43,647 bases of DNA, from contig PLYZ01000092.1 in NCBI GenBank assembly GCA_003151935.1, forward strand, positions 1 to 43,647, given 5' to 3'. A program made the translations under genes and the position numbers. Origin of the DNA: Candidatus Dormiibacterota bacterium. GTDB lineage: Bacteria > Chloroflexota > Dormibacteria > Dormibacterales > Dormibacteraceae. Shown here one piece after another: positions 1 to 8,311 of this stretch. A model generated the notes under the pieces. The model ran no database searches. It was not told the origin of the DNA and saw only the letters and a program-made list of their open reading frames with translations. The stretch's first letter is position 1; every line of letters begins with the position of its first letter.

Positions 1-675
1 GCCGAGGGCGAGCAACCGATCGATCGCAGGCTGGTCAAGGTGGAGCGCCCGGTCGTGGTCGCCGGCGGCGAGCTCAAGCTGCAGCAGCTGGACCTCACCT
101 ACGACTCATCCAACCGCTACTACGAGGCGCCCCTCCAGTGGAAGGCGAATGCCGGGGTTTTCGTGATCGACGACTTCGGCCGCCAGGAGGTTCCGCCGAT
201 GCGGCTCCTCAACCGGTTCATCGTCCCGATGGAGAAAAAGGTCGACTACCTGGACCTCTCGGCATCGGGACGGAAGATCGAGCTGCCCTTCCTGTGCCAG
301 GTCGTGTTCTCGACCAACCTGTCGCCCACCGAGCTCGTCGACGAGGCCTTCCTCCGGCGCATGGCGTACAAGATCGGCGTCGGCAACCCGTCGCCGGAGT
401 CCTTCGGCCGGATCCTGCGGTACGAATGCGATCGCCAGGGGGTCCAGTTCGATGAGAAGGCGATCGGGTACCTGCTCAACAACCTCTACGGAAAGAAGCC
501 GCTGCGCGGATCGCACCCCCGCGCGCTGATCGCCCGGCTGGTCGACCTCGCCAACTACCGGCAGGAGCCGCCGCGCCTGACTCCGCAGACCCTGAAAGAG
601 GCGTTCGACGCCTGCTTCAACCCCGCGCTGGGCAGCCTCACCGAGGACGACTGGGCCCGACCGGCAATCGGCTAG
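1..675 (+). CDS. AAA+ ATPase, C-terminal part (5' end outside window)
   Basis: The frame is open from base 1, so the gene begins upstream of the window; 224 codons are visible before TAG. What is seen is the second half of a AAA+ module: a Walker B-like hydrophobic strand ending in Asp-Asp (GVFVIDDFG), a sensor-1-like strand with Asn (VVFSTNLSP), and an Arg pair in FLRRM that could be the arginine finger. A C-terminal helical lid with GSHPRALIARL (sensor-2-like Arg) follows. The ATPase family is well supported but the substrate is not. It is not clpX, ruvB, dnaA or lon by any motif I can see. The P-loop lies outside the window. A GTG at 40 exists but starting there would cut the fold. Transcription ends in a 13-bp hairpin two bases after the stop. 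Confidence 0.7.
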   Translation, partial: AEGEQPIDRRLVKVERPVVVAGGELKLQQLDLTYDSSNRYYEAPLQWKANAGVFVIDDFGRQEVPPMRLLNRFIVPMEKKVDYLDLSASGRKIELPFLCQVVFSTNLSPTELVDEAFLRRMAYKIGVGNPSPESFGRILRYECDRQGVQFDEKAIGYLLNNLYGKKPLRGSHPRALIARLVDLANYRQEPPRLTPQTLKEAFDACFNPALGSLTEDDWARPAIG

Positions 676-835
676 ATATGAGGGAAAACCCGGATGGTTT
701 TCCCTCATCGCGAGTGCGGCTTCGCCGCAGTCGCTGCTCCCATTCCGGTATACGGATGGGATTTTCCTAAGAGTTACTCCAGGCTGCGCCTCGGTGGCAA
801 TTGGACAAAGTCGAGGCCGGGTTGAACCCGGCCTC
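676..835 (+). repeat. Composite intergenic hairpin repeat, family A, copy 1
   Basis: The element starts right after the stop codon of the AAA+ gene. It holds a perfect 13-bp inverted repeat (arms 678-690 and 696-708, 5-nt loop), and an 11-bp hairpin with one mismatch (710-720 / 724-734). It continues with the box GGATGGGATTTTCC (754-767), and ends in a palindrome with 11-bp arms around a single base (813-823, 825-835). Copies 2 and 3 share the order of parts and several exact blocks. This copy lies between convergent genes, so it cannot be a promoter for the next gene. No U-tract follows the first hairpin, so a simple intrinsic terminator is not certain. Confidence 0.75.
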
Positions 836-852
836 CCGCGCCACGCTCGCGA

Positions 853-1536
853 TCAAGCCGGACGCGTTACGCCCGTCAGCTTCTTCCGGTATGAGTCCAG
901 GTCGCTGAACAGGCCTCGCTGCTCCGGTGGGAGCAGCTCCGCGATGGCGACCATGATCGCGTCGGAAGCCTCCTCATGCGACACGCGCGTGCCATCAGCG
1001 CGCTTCAGGAGAACGTAGAAGGGCTTACCGAAAGTGATAGTGACACTGGTCCGGCGCGGCCAGTGCGCTCCCTTGGGAAGGCACTCGCGCGTGCCGGTCA
1101 ACCCAACCGGAAGAACAGGGCAGCCCGCCTTCTGGGCGATGAACCCGGCGCCCGGTTCGGGCGTGGCCAGCACGCCGGATTCGACCCGCGTCCCTTCTGG
1201 ATAGATGATCAGCGCCTGACCGGCCTTCAGCAAGTCGAACGACCTCTTCAGCGCCGCCCGGTCGGCGGTGTGGCGCACGACCGGAAACGAGTGGTACGCC
1301 GTGAATATGAATCTCGAAGGCGGGCGCCTGAAGTACTCCGATTTGGCCATGCTCCAGGTGTCGTTGCGCAGAACGAACGCCGGCACCATCGGCGGGTCCA
1401 GCGTCGCCGAGTGGTTGGGACAGATGATCAGAGGTCCGGTGCGAGGGATGTTCTCGAAGCCGACGACGTGGAACAAGCCGACCAGGTACGTCCTGGTGAT
1501 CGTGCGCATAACCGCACGCAGAAACGCGTACATCAC
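853..1536 (-). CDS. plsC: 1-acyl-sn-glycerol-3-phosphate acyltransferase (PlsC family)
   Basis: This enzyme acylates lysophosphatidic acid to phosphatidic acid at the membrane, the second acylation of phospholipid synthesis. The 227-residue protein has the acyltransferase motif I H42-x4-D47 (NHSATLD) and motif III as YPEGTR at 112-117. An N-terminal hydrophobic stretch suits membrane association. The start is GTG at 1536, which overlaps the cmk stop as GTGA; an ATG at 1533 is one codon later and equally plausible. It is the last gene of the long minus-strand run, and its stop faces repeat A copy 1. The acyl-donor type (acyl-CoA or acyl-ACP) cannot be read from the sequence. Confidence 0.9.
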   Translation of the reverse strand: MMYAFLRAVMRTITRTYLVGLFHVVGFENIPRTGPLIICPNHSATLDPPMVPAFVLRNDTWSMAKSEYFRRPPSRFIFTAYHSFPVVRHTADRAALKRSFDLLKAGQALIIYPEGTRVESGVLATPEPGAGFIAQKAGCPVLPVGLTGTRECLPKGAHWPRRTSVTITFGKPFYVLLKRADGTRVSHEEASDAIMVAIAELLPPEQRGLFSDLDSYRKKLTGVTRPA

Positions 1537-2183
1537 GGCTTGGTTCGCTCGGCGATGTGCTTCAGGATCAGGTCGACCACCTGGTCGACATCGAGCCGGT
1601 CGGTGTCGATCACGATGGCATCCGTCGCGGGCCGCAGCGGAGCGACCGCGCGCTCCGTGTCGACCCGATCCCGCTCCGCGACCTCCTTGCGCATGGCCTC
1701 CTCGTCCACGCGCTCGCCTCGACGCTCGTACTGCGCTGCTCGGCGCCGAACCTTCTCTTCGAGGCTCGCGACCGGGAAGAACTTGAAGTCGGCGTCCGGA
1801 AACACCACGGTTCCGATGTCGCGCCCCGCCATGACCACCCCGGACCCTCCCATGCGCCTTTGCTGCGCGACCAGTGCCTGCCGCACGCCTGGAATGGCCG
1901 AGACCAGCGGCAGGGCATCAGCGTAGTCGGCGTCATAGATCCCGTTCGTAAGCTCGACTCCGTTCGCCCATACCCGCTCACCGTCGATCTTCACCTCTGT
2001 CGCCTCCGCCAGCCGTGTGATCGCATCAGCATTGTGTGGATCGAGGCCGCGCTCGGCGGCGAGCCTTGTGATCGCGCGATACATCAGGCCGCTGTCGACG
2101 AACGGAATGCCCAGCGCATCGGCCACCCGGCGGCCGACTGCCGACTTGCCTGAGGCGACGCCGCCATCGATCGCAACGATCAT
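1533..2183 (-). CDS. cmk: Cytidylate kinase
   Basis: Cmk phosphorylates CMP and dCMP with ATP in the cytoplasm. The 216-residue protein begins MIVAIDGGVASGKS: the P-loop GxxxSGKS lies at residues 7-14, followed by DSGLMYRA (30-37) and the nucleotide-binding GRDIG (120-124). I chose ATG 2183 because it forms an ATGA overlap with the rluB stop. A longer frame to 2309 would only add repeat-derived and out-of-frame rluB sequence. Neighbours rluB, scpA, scpB and plsC form one of the commonest conserved bacterial gene orders (scpA-scpB-rluB-cmk-plsC), which supports every call in this block. Confidence 0.95.
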   Translation of the reverse strand: MIVAIDGGVASGKSAVGRRVADALGIPFVDSGLMYRAITRLAAERGLDPHNADAITRLAEATEVKIDGERVWANGVELTNGIYDADYADALPLVSAIPGVRQALVAQQRRMGGSGVVMAGRDIGTVVFPDADFKFFPVASLEEKVRRRAAQYERRGERVDEEAMRKEVAERDRVDTERAVAPLRPATDAIVIDTDRLDVDQVVDLILKHIAERTKP

Positions 2184-2986
2184 CTGGCTCTGGCCTCCCC
2201 ACCATGTGGGGAGGTGGGCCCTGCCCGGAGGGCACGGCCCAGAGGGGCGCTTTTCTCTGCAACCGCCCGTTGGAGTGCCGCCACCTCGGCCTCGCCCAGC
2301 ACGCGCCACCCGCCCGCTTTGAGGCGCCCGAGCTTCAGCGGTCCGAAACCGACGCGCGTGAGCGACTGGACCTTGTGGCCGACGAAGTGCAGCATGCGGC
2401 GGACCTGCCGGTGCCGCCCCTCGCGGATCACGATCCGGATCTCTGCAACGCCCGAATCACGGCTGCCGGGCGTGATTCGAAGCACGTCGACCTCGGCCGG
2501 TGCGGTCATTCCATCGTCGAGCTGGACGCCCGTGCGCAGGCTCTCGATATCCGTGGAGCTCGGGTTGCCCGCGACCAGCGCGATGTACTCCTTGCTCACC
2601 TTGTAGCCGGGGTGCGTGAGGCGAAACGCGAGGTCGCCATCGTCAGTGAGGAGGAGCAGCCCCGATGTATCCGCGTCGAGGCGTCCGACCGGAAACAACC
2701 GATGGCCGCTCTTACCTTCGTCACCGACCACGTCGAGCACGGTGGTCCTAGACGCCTCGTCCCGTGCGGTCGTGATCACGCCGAGCGGCTTGTTCAAAAC
2801 GATGTAGCGATGGCGGGTGACAGGCTTGACAGCCTTGCCGTGGACGGTGATCCGATCGTTATCCGGATCGATGAGAACCCCTTCGGGCGGCGGGGTCTTG
2901 CCGTTGACCCGGACTCCTCCCGAGGCGATCAGCTCGTCGGCGGCGCGGCGGCTCGCCACGCCGGATCGCGCCAGGAAGCGATTCAG
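2180..2986 (-). CDS. rluB: Pseudouridine synthase of the RluB/RsuA family, likely CTG start
   Basis: The family isomerises a uridine in rRNA; RluB acts on 23S rRNA and RsuA on 16S rRNA. The catalytic motif GRLDADTSGLL is present, with Asp104 in CTG numbering, as are RYIVLNKPLG and the late GRHRQVRRM. An N-terminal S4 RNA-binding domain is complete only if translation begins upstream of the first canonical start (GTG 2959), because the conserved NRFLARSGVASRR lies before and across it. The only sensible start is CTG 2986, which overlaps the scpB stop as CTGA, giving 268 residues. The last 22 residues come from repeat B and are unlike the family's usual tail. A GTG 2959 start would give a protein lacking part of S4. 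Confidence 0.85.
   Translation of the reverse strand: MNRFLARSGVASRRAADELIASGGVRVNGKTPPPEGVLIDPDNDRITVHGKAVKPVTRHRYIVLNKPLGVITTARDEASRTTVLDVVGDEGKSGHRLFPVGRLDADTSGLLLLTDDGDLAFRLTHPGYKVSKEYIALVAGNPSSTDIESLRTGVQLDDGMTAPAEVDVLRITPGSRDSGVAEIRIVIREGRHRQVRRMLHFVGHKVQSLTRVGFGPLKLGRLKAGGWRVLGEAEVAALQRAVAEKSAPLGRALRAGPTSPHGGEARAR
2191..2249 (-). repeat. 59-bp palindromic element, family B, copy 1 (inside rluB 3' end)
   Basis: About 52 of 59 bases match the second copy at 34192-34250 on the opposite window strand. Each copy holds a hairpin with 9-bp arms CCTCCCCAC / GTGGGGAGG around a 3-nt loop and a shorter hairpin TGCCC / GGGCA. The copy lies entirely within the rluB reading frame and supplies its last 22 codons. 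It ends 8 bases before the cmk start codon, so it also forms a strong RNA hairpin just ahead of cmk. The other copy is read in a different frame. Confidence 0.8.
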
Positions 2987-3534
2987 GCGTTCTTGGTTAG
3001 CGATCGTGGTCCCGCGGGCTGATCCGTGTCGTCGCGATCGAGGCGCGGCCTCGGCAGGTGGTCGAGCGATTCGAGCCCCATCACCTGAAGAAACCTCATC
3101 GTGGTGCCGTAGAGCTTGGGTTGGCCGGGTCCCGAGCCGCGCCCGACCTCGACGATCAGGTCGCGCAGCTCGAGGTTGGTCAGCACGCTGTCGCAGTTGA
3201 CGCCGCGCACATCTTCGATTCGAGAACGCGGGACGGGCTGCTGGAAGGCAACGATCGCAAGCGTTTCGTACGCGGCCGGCGAGAGCTTGCCCGAAACCTC
3301 AGGGCGCAGTGCGCGCCGCACGGCGCCGGCGAGCTCCGGCCGCGTTGCGAGATGAATCTCGTCGTGGTGTCGCATCACCATCACGCCGCGACCTTCAAGG
3401 GCCTGGCGCAACTCCTCCAGCGCCTGCTCGACCGCCGTGCGATCGGAGTCGGTCGCCTGCTGCAGCTCGCGCAGCTTCAGGGGCCGGTTGGAGCTGAAAA
3501 GGATCGCCTCGATCGCGGCGGAGACTTCACTCAC
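2983..3534 (-). CDS. scpB: Segregation and condensation protein B
   Basis: ScpB, with ScpA, forms the non-SMC part of the bacterial condensin that organises the chromosome. The 183-residue protein begins VSEVSAAIEAILFSSNRPL and contains the winged-helix core LSPAAYETLAIVAFQQPVPRSRIEDVRGV and the late YGTTMRFLQVMGL. All are typical of the family. The start chosen is GTG 3534, which overlaps the scpA stop by eight bases (GTGAGTGA). Codons further upstream in this frame are just the antisense-like shadow of scpA. The C-terminal tail after residue 160 is Arg/Asp-rich and not conserved. Confidence 0.93.
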   Translation of the reverse strand: MSEVSAAIEAILFSSNRPLKLRELQQATDSDRTAVEQALEELRQALEGRGVMVMRHHDEIHLATRPELAGAVRRALRPEVSGKLSPAAYETLAIVAFQQPVPRSRIEDVRGVNCDSVLTNLELRDLIVEVGRGSGPGQPKLYGTTMRFLQVMGLESLDHLPRPRLDRDDTDQPAGPRSLTKNA

Positions 3535-4294
3535 CGTCGGGCTGTTCCCTGGCTTCGACGTGAATGGCGCCGAAGCGCTCCTTCTGCCGGACGCGCACGA
3601 GCGATCGCCGAAGCAGCTCGAGCACGGCGACGAAAGTGACGACTGCCTCGAGCCGGTCCTCCGATTCGAGGATGAGCTCCACCAGCTCGATCGGGCCCCG
3701 GCGCAGCCGGTCCGTGATGAGGTCGAGCTTCTCCTCCAGCGTCCACATCCGCCCCGTGACGACCAGGGGCCGAGGAGGGATGCGGGAGAGCACGCTGTTG
3801 AACGCCACAAGCAGAAGCCCGACTTCCAGGGGCTCCTCCTGACCCCCCGCCTCGACGGGACGCGCCGGCGGCGGAAACGAGATGGAATCGTTCTGCGTCC
3901 GCTCCATCAGCTCGCCCGCCATCTCCTTGTAGGCTCGGTACTCCTCGAGCCGCTGGCGCACCTCCTCCTCCCAGCCGAGGAGATCGGTCTCCTCTTCGGT
4001 GGGCACCTCGCCCGGCAGAAGGCGGATCGATTTGATGAGCAGCAGGCGCGCCGCCATCCACAAGAACTCGGCCATCTCCTGCGGGTCCGCGACCTCGCGT
4101 GCGGCGATCTCCGCCAGGTAGGCGTCAGTCACCTTCGCCAGCGAGACCTGGAGGATGTCGAGCTCCTCGCGTTCCACCAGCGCCAGGAGGAGCTCGAGCG
4201 GCCCTTCGAACACCGGCGTGCTTACGCCGAGGCGCGGGCCAGCGAGCGGCTGTTCCACGAGCGATAAGGATAGGGCCAGAGACAACTTAGGCAA
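3527..4294 (-). CDS. scpA: Segregation and condensation protein A
   Basis: ScpA is the kleisin that bridges the SMC heads in condensin. The 255-residue frame contains VFEGPLELLLALVEREELDI, the classic N-terminal kleisin motif, and the helix LWMAARLLLIKSIRLLPG. It also has the acidic linker before the C-terminal winged helix. The first possible start is TTG 4294; GTG 4258 would give MEQPLAGPRLG and 243 residues, closer to the usual N-terminal length. No good ribosome-binding site precedes either, so the start is uncertain. It follows repeat A copy 2, which separates it from the deacetylase gene. Confidence 0.9.
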   Translation of the reverse strand: MPKLSLALSLSLVEQPLAGPRLGVSTPVFEGPLELLLALVEREELDILQVSLAKVTDAYLAEIAAREVADPQEMAEFLWMAARLLLIKSIRLLPGEVPTEEETDLLGWEEEVRQRLEEYRAYKEMAGELMERTQNDSISFPPPARPVEAGGQEEPLEVGLLLVAFNSVLSRIPPRPLVVTGRMWTLEEKLDLITDRLRRGPIELVELILESEDRLEAVVTFVAVLELLRRSLVRVRQKERFGAIHVEAREQPDGE

Positions 4295-4307
4295 GACGTG
4301 GCCGCAA

Positions 4308-4439
4308 GGCCGGATTCATTCCGGCCGTCCAAATTCATGCATACATCCCGCCTCGCGTGGCGAGGAGAGATATTCCGAAAAATCCCCACCTTTAGGAAGA
4401 TGAGTCATGAGAAGGAACCCTTGGTTCCTTCTCATATCG
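4308..4439 (-). repeat. Composite intergenic hairpin repeat, family A, copy 2
   Basis: Read on the minus strand, the element begins two bases after the TAA of the deacetylase gene. First comes a perfect 13-bp inverted repeat (4407-4419 / 4423-4435, 3-nt loop), then the shared box with ATTCCGAAAAATCCCC on the plus strand and GGAAGATGAG. A small hairpin CCTCGC/GCGAGG (4351-4365) and a GGCCGGA/TCCGGCC hairpin (4308-4326) complete it. The block ATTCCGAAAA..TCCC..GGAAGATGAG matches copy 3 almost exactly. The distal palindrome is the most diverged part. Confidence 0.7.
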
Positions 4440-5111
4440 TTATCGCAGGTTTACTTGATGGAACTTTTCGATTCGCGCCATCGCGCGCCAGCGGCGCATG
4501 AGGGCGGCCGGGCTCGTCGTCTGGCTTGCATGCGCCAGGCGCGCTTCGATCTTCTTGCCCAGGACCTCCTCGACGTCGATCTCGAGCGTCGGCTGCAGGC
4601 CGCCGAAGCACCATGCCTCTGCTGTTTCGTGAGGAGTCCCCGCTTTGGGAAAGGTGAGGGGATCGCGCGCGCTCGGCCACGCCGCGTCCAGCGCTACGCG
4701 CCCGACCACGCGATGGTCGGGGTGAAAGCGATACGGCACGTTGGGGTCGAACGTGAGGAGCACGTCGGGCTTCGAAGCTCGGATCTCCCGCACCAGCTCC
4801 TCGCGCAGCTCGAGGCTTTCAACGAGCTCGGCGTCAGGGTGCCGCAGGAAGACCACGTGCTTGACGCCGAGCACATCCGCGGCCATCTCCTGCTCGCGCT
4901 CCCGGATGCGTGCCACCTTGGCCCGGGACTTGCCCCCGTCACGCGTACCTTTGTCGCCTGATGTCGCAAGCACGAAGTCGACAGCAACGCCGTGGCGGGT
5001 CATCAGTAAGACCGCCCCCGCGCAGTAGAACTCGATGTCGTCGGGATGGGCGACGACGCACAGCGCGCGCTTGATGCGGCGATCCTCCGGACCGCTGAAT
5101 AGTTTCGGCAT
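4440..5111 (-). CDS. LmbE/PIG-L family N-acetylglucosaminyl deacetylase
   Basis: These zinc enzymes remove an acetyl group from N-acetylglucosamine-type substrates, for example in mycothiol, bacillithiol or GPI precursor pathways. The 223-residue protein has the family motif AHPDDIE at residues 21-27 (His22, Asp24 and Asp25 expected for zinc and catalysis) and HPDH at 130-133. The substrate cannot be assigned: no other thiol-synthesis gene is nearby. It starts at ATG 5111, directly after the recN stop, so the two are probably cotranscribed. Its stop is followed by repeat A copy 2. Confidence 0.9.
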   Translation of the reverse strand: MPKLFSGPEDRRIKRALCVVAHPDDIEFYCAGAVLLMTRHGVAVDFVLATSGDKGTRDGGKSRAKVARIREREQEMAADVLGVKHVVFLRHPDAELVESLELREELVREIRASKPDVLLTFDPNVPYRFHPDHRVVGRVALDAAWPSARDPLTFPKAGTPHETAEAWCFGGLQPTLEIDVEEVLGKKIEARLAHASQTTSPAALMRRWRAMARIEKFHQVNLR

Positions 5112-6707
5112 CTATCGACGGGACTCATCCAGGAGCTCATGCGCTCGCGCCACCGCCTTGGGCGTGATGCCGCCGCTCATCATGCGGGCCAGCTCGTGCG
5201 CTCGCTCGCCGTCAGAGGTGAGCTCGCGCACCGACACCACGTTGCGCCCATCCGGACCCGGAGCCTTCTCCACGAGCAGGTGATGATCGGCGAAGGCCGC
5301 GATCTGTGCCAGGTGCGTGACCACCAGCACCTGGTGCCGCGCGCCCAGCGCCTTGAGGCGAATGCCTACCTGCAGGGCAGCCTCACCGCCGATCCCTGCA
5401 TCGACCTCGTCGAAAACCAGCGTAGGCAGCCTGTCCGCATCCGCCCCGACGGTCTTGATGGCGAGCATCACGCGTGCAAGCTCGCCACCAGAGGCGACGC
5501 GGGCCAGCGGCTGGAGCGGTTCGCCCGGATTGGCCGAGAACATCATCTCTGCGCCCTCGGCGCCGGCCGGGCCGATCTCCGCAGAAGGTCTCATTCCGAT
5601 CTCGAAACGCGCCCCCTCCAGGCGCAGGCCCGCGAGCTCGTGGGCGACTCCCTTCTGCATCCGGCGACCGGCATTTGTTCGCGCCTCCGTCAGAACCGCG
5701 GCGGCGGCCACCAGTTCGGCGCGACATCTGTCGCGCTCGGCGACGGCAGCCGCGACCGAGCCCTCGAGGTCCTCGGTCGCACCGATCTGCACCTCGAGCC
5801 GGCGGAGCTCCTCGAGCGCGGAATCGAGCGTCCCGCCGTACTTGCGCTTGATTCCGTCGAGCACAGCAAGGCGTGACTCGATCGTCTCAAGGCGCCTGGG
5901 GTCAGTGTCTAGCACCTCGCCGTAGCGGCGGATTTCCGCGGCCGCGTCCGACAATTCCTCCACCAGCGCATCCAGGCGCGCCGCCTGCTCGCTAAGCCGC
6001 GGGTCGAGCTCTGCTGCAGATCGCATCGATGCTGCCGCACGAGCGAGGCCATCTTCGTGCAGGGCGTCGAGCGCGAGCTGCCCTAGCTCTGCAAGGCGGG
6101 CCGCGTGGCGGGCCGCCGCGCGCTCAGCCGAGAGCTCGTCGTCTTCGCCTGGGCGTGGGCCGGCGGAGCGCAGCTCCTCCAGCTGCCAGCGCATGTACTC
6201 TTGCTCGCGCCGGCCGCGGGAGCGGAGCTGTTCGAGATCGCGCACCCTGGTGCCGGCTCCGATCCAGGCCGAATGACTCGCGGCCACTGCGACGCGCATC
6301 TCCATCGCTCCGGCGTACGCATCGAGAAGCTCGGTCTGGGTATCGCTGTCGAGCAGCGCGTGGTGCTCGTGCTGCCCATGCAGCGCGACGAGGTTGCGCC
6401 CGAGCTCTCGCAGCTGGCTGGGACTGGCGGTGCGTCCATCGATGCGGGCACTGCTCCGCTTCCCCAGCTCACGCTGCAGGACCAGCTGCGTGCCACCGGA
6501 TTCGAAAGCGCTCTCCACAGTGGCGCGGTCGGCCCCATGACGGACCTGGTCGGCGCCGCCCCTCGCACCGAGAGTGAGGCTCAGAGCGTCGACGATGAGC
6601 GACTTGCCGCTGCCCGTCTCGCCGGTGAGGAGGTTGAGGCCGGTCCCGAAGCGAACCCGGCATTCCGCGACCAGAGCCAGGTCGCGAACCCTCAGTTCTT
6701 TGAGCAC
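5112..6707 (-). CDS. recN: DNA repair protein RecN
   Basis: RecN is an SMC-like ATPase acting early in double-strand break repair. The 531-residue protein has the Walker A GETGSGKS at 29-36 and a long coiled-coil middle region. Near the C-terminus come the ABC-type signature SGGELARVMLA and the Walker B LVFDEVDAGIGG, followed by LVVTHLAQIAAFAD. The length is slightly below the usual 550. ATG 6707 starts the standard N-terminus MLKELRVRDLALV. It lies 10 bases after nadK, matching the conserved tlyA-nadK-recN order seen in many Gram-positive genomes. Confidence 0.95.
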   Translation of the reverse strand: MLKELRVRDLALVAECRVRFGTGLNLLTGETGSGKSLIVDALSLTLGARGGADQVRHGADRATVESAFESGGTQLVLQRELGKRSSARIDGRTASPSQLRELGRNLVALHGQHEHHALLDSDTQTELLDAYAGAMEMRVAVAASHSAWIGAGTRVRDLEQLRSRGRREQEYMRWQLEELRSAGPRPGEDDELSAERAAARHAARLAELGQLALDALHEDGLARAAASMRSAAELDPRLSEQAARLDALVEELSDAAAEIRRYGEVLDTDPRRLETIESRLAVLDGIKRKYGGTLDSALEELRRLEVQIGATEDLEGSVAAAVAERDRCRAELVAAAAVLTEARTNAGRRMQKGVAHELAGLRLEGARFEIGMRPSAEIGPAGAEGAEMMFSANPGEPLQPLARVASGGELARVMLAIKTVGADADRLPTLVFDEVDAGIGGEAALQVGIRLKALGARHQVLVVTHLAQIAAFADHHLLVEKAPGPDGRNVVSVRELTSDGERAHELARMMSGGITPKAVARAHELLDESRR

Positions 6708-6717
6708 TACTACCTAA

Positions 6718-7593
6718 CTATTTCTTGGGGACGAGTGGGCGGCCCCAGCCGAGCTTTTCGCCCAGGCGGCGGTAGAACTCTTCGGGCGGCCTGAAACGAA
6801 CCACCTTGAGCCGGCGTGGATGCGACCCGCATCGAACCAGATCGCCTGTCGCTACTGCGCGGCCCCGGCGGCCGTCGATGCGCATCTCGGCCGGGCCTCG
6901 CAGGACCAACAGCCTGATGTCCTGACCGGGCGGAAAGACGATCGGTCGCACCGTGAGGGCGAACGGGTTCATCGGCACGAGCACCAGGTCGCTGAGCGTC
7001 GGCTCGAGGATCGGCCCACCGCTGGCGAGCGCGTAGGCGGTGGACCCGGTCGCCGTCGCAACCATCACGCCGTCGGCATCGATGACGCCCACTGCCTGGC
7101 CGCCGACGTCGATCTCGACCCGGAGCATCCGCGCCTCCCCCGAATGGTCGACCACCACCTCGTTAAGGCCGATCGCACGGGCCACGGTCCGCTGGCCGCG
7201 GGTGAGCACCACCTGGAGGATCGTCCGCTCCTCGATCCGGTAATCGCCGTCGAGGAAGCGCTTCAGACCCTGTTCGAGGTGGTCGGCTTCAACTTCCGTC
7301 AAAAAGCCTAGCCGGCCGAGGTTGACTCCAAGGAGGGGAATGCCTCGGGGGGCGGCAAACCGGGCACCGGCAAGGAACGTTCCGTCGCCGCCGAGGGTCA
7401 CGACCAGGGCGCAGCTCTTGAGCCGGTCCGTGACCGCCTTGGCGGGCCCATCGCGATCGGATTCGATCGCCTCGACTCCACGATCCTTGAAGGCAGCGAT
7501 GGCACGATCAACCACCGATTGCTCAGCCCCCGGCCCACGAAGAATGCAGACGGTGCTGGTCAGCGCGGGCGGGTTCGGACTCACTGAATTCAC
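6718..7593 (-). CDS. nadK: NAD kinase
   Basis: NadK phosphorylates NAD to NADP and is the only source of NADP in the cell. The 291-residue protein has the GGDGT motif at 68-72 and NLGRLGFLTEV. It also has the conserved nucleotide-binding segment DGVMVATATGSTAYALASGG. The start is GTG 7593, overlapping the tlyA stop as GTGA. The C-terminus ends with a basic tail. Placement between tlyA and recN is a widely conserved order and supports cotranscription. Confidence 0.95.
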   Translation of the reverse strand: MNSVSPNPPALTSTVCILRGPGAEQSVVDRAIAAFKDRGVEAIESDRDGPAKAVTDRLKSCALVVTLGGDGTFLAGARFAAPRGIPLLGVNLGRLGFLTEVEADHLEQGLKRFLDGDYRIEERTILQVVLTRGQRTVARAIGLNEVVVDHSGEARMLRVEIDVGGQAVGVIDADGVMVATATGSTAYALASGGPILEPTLSDLVLVPMNPFALTVRPIVFPPGQDIRLLVLRGPAEMRIDGRRGRAVATGDLVRCGSHPRRLKVVRFRPPEEFYRRLGEKLGWGRPLVPKK

Positions 7594-8306
7594 CTGGGCT
7601 TCAAATGAAAAAAGAATTCCTGGTTGCCTTCGGCTCCGGTCACCTCAGAAGCCGCATGCCCCGACACGCAATAGCCGTTGGCGCCGCACCACGTCTTAAA
7701 CGCCTGAAGCGCGGTCTCGATCACGGCGGGGTCGCGGACGATGCCTCCTTTTCCCACCTCTGTCCGGCCGACCTCGAACTGCGGCTTGAAAAGTGCCACG
7801 ACCTCCGCGTCCGGCGCGGCCTGGCGCAGGGCGGGCAGCACCTTCTCGAGGCTGATGAACGAGACATCGGCGACGACCAGGCTGACAGGCTCGGGGAACG
7901 ATTCGAGATCGCGTGCGTTCACCCGCTCGATCACTACCACCCGCGGGTCCTGGCGAAGGCGCCAGTGAATCAAGCCGCGGCCGACGTCGATCGCAAACAC
8001 TTTCGCGGCGCCGCGCCTCAGCAGCACGTCGGTGAACCCTCCCGTGGAGGCGCCGATGTCCGCACAGACGCGGCCGCGCGGCTCGACCTGGAAGCGATCA
8101 AGCGCCGGGCCCAGCTTCAATGCGCCCCGACTTGCGTAGGCGGGGGTCTCGTCGACGGTGATGACGTCGTCTTCCCGGACAGAGCGATCGGGACGGCGCA
8201 CCGTCTCGCCCGCCACCTGCACCTTGCCCGCCAGGATCAGTGCCTGGGCACGCTGGCGCGATTCGATGCGGCCGCTTCTGGTCAGGAGCACGTCGAGGCG
8301 AGGCAC
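7590..8306 (-). CDS. tlyA: TlyA-family rRNA 2'-O-methyltransferase
   Basis: TlyA proteins methylate the 2'-OH of cytidines in 16S and/or 23S rRNA; many family members were first labelled hemolysins. The 238-residue protein has an N-terminal S4 domain (about 1-60), the YASRGALKL segment, and the SAM-binding motif DIGASTGGFTD at 83-93. VADVSFISLEKVLP and FKPQFEVGR follow, as in the FtsJ-like Rossmann fold. It starts with GTG 8306, five bases after the DUF212 gene. Whether it modifies one or both subunits cannot be told from the sequence. Confidence 0.9.
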   Translation of the reverse strand: MPRLDVLLTRSGRIESRQRAQALILAGKVQVAGETVRRPDRSVREDDVITVDETPAYASRGALKLGPALDRFQVEPRGRVCADIGASTGGFTDVLLRRGAAKVFAIDVGRGLIHWRLRQDPRVVVIERVNARDLESFPEPVSLVVADVSFISLEKVLPALRQAAPDAEVVALFKPQFEVGRTEVGKGGIVRDPAVIETALQAFKTWCGANGYCVSGHAASEVTGAEGNQEFFFHLKPR

Positions 8307-8311
8307 CGCCT

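Noticed and set aside
678-708. Classical intrinsic terminator after the AAA+ gene
   Set aside because: The hairpin is strong but no T-run follows; it is recorded as part of repeat family A instead.
2184-2309. N-terminal extension of cmk to an upstream start
   Set aside because: The extra codons are repeat B and out-of-frame rluB sequence; ATG 2183 fits both the family and the ATGA overlap.
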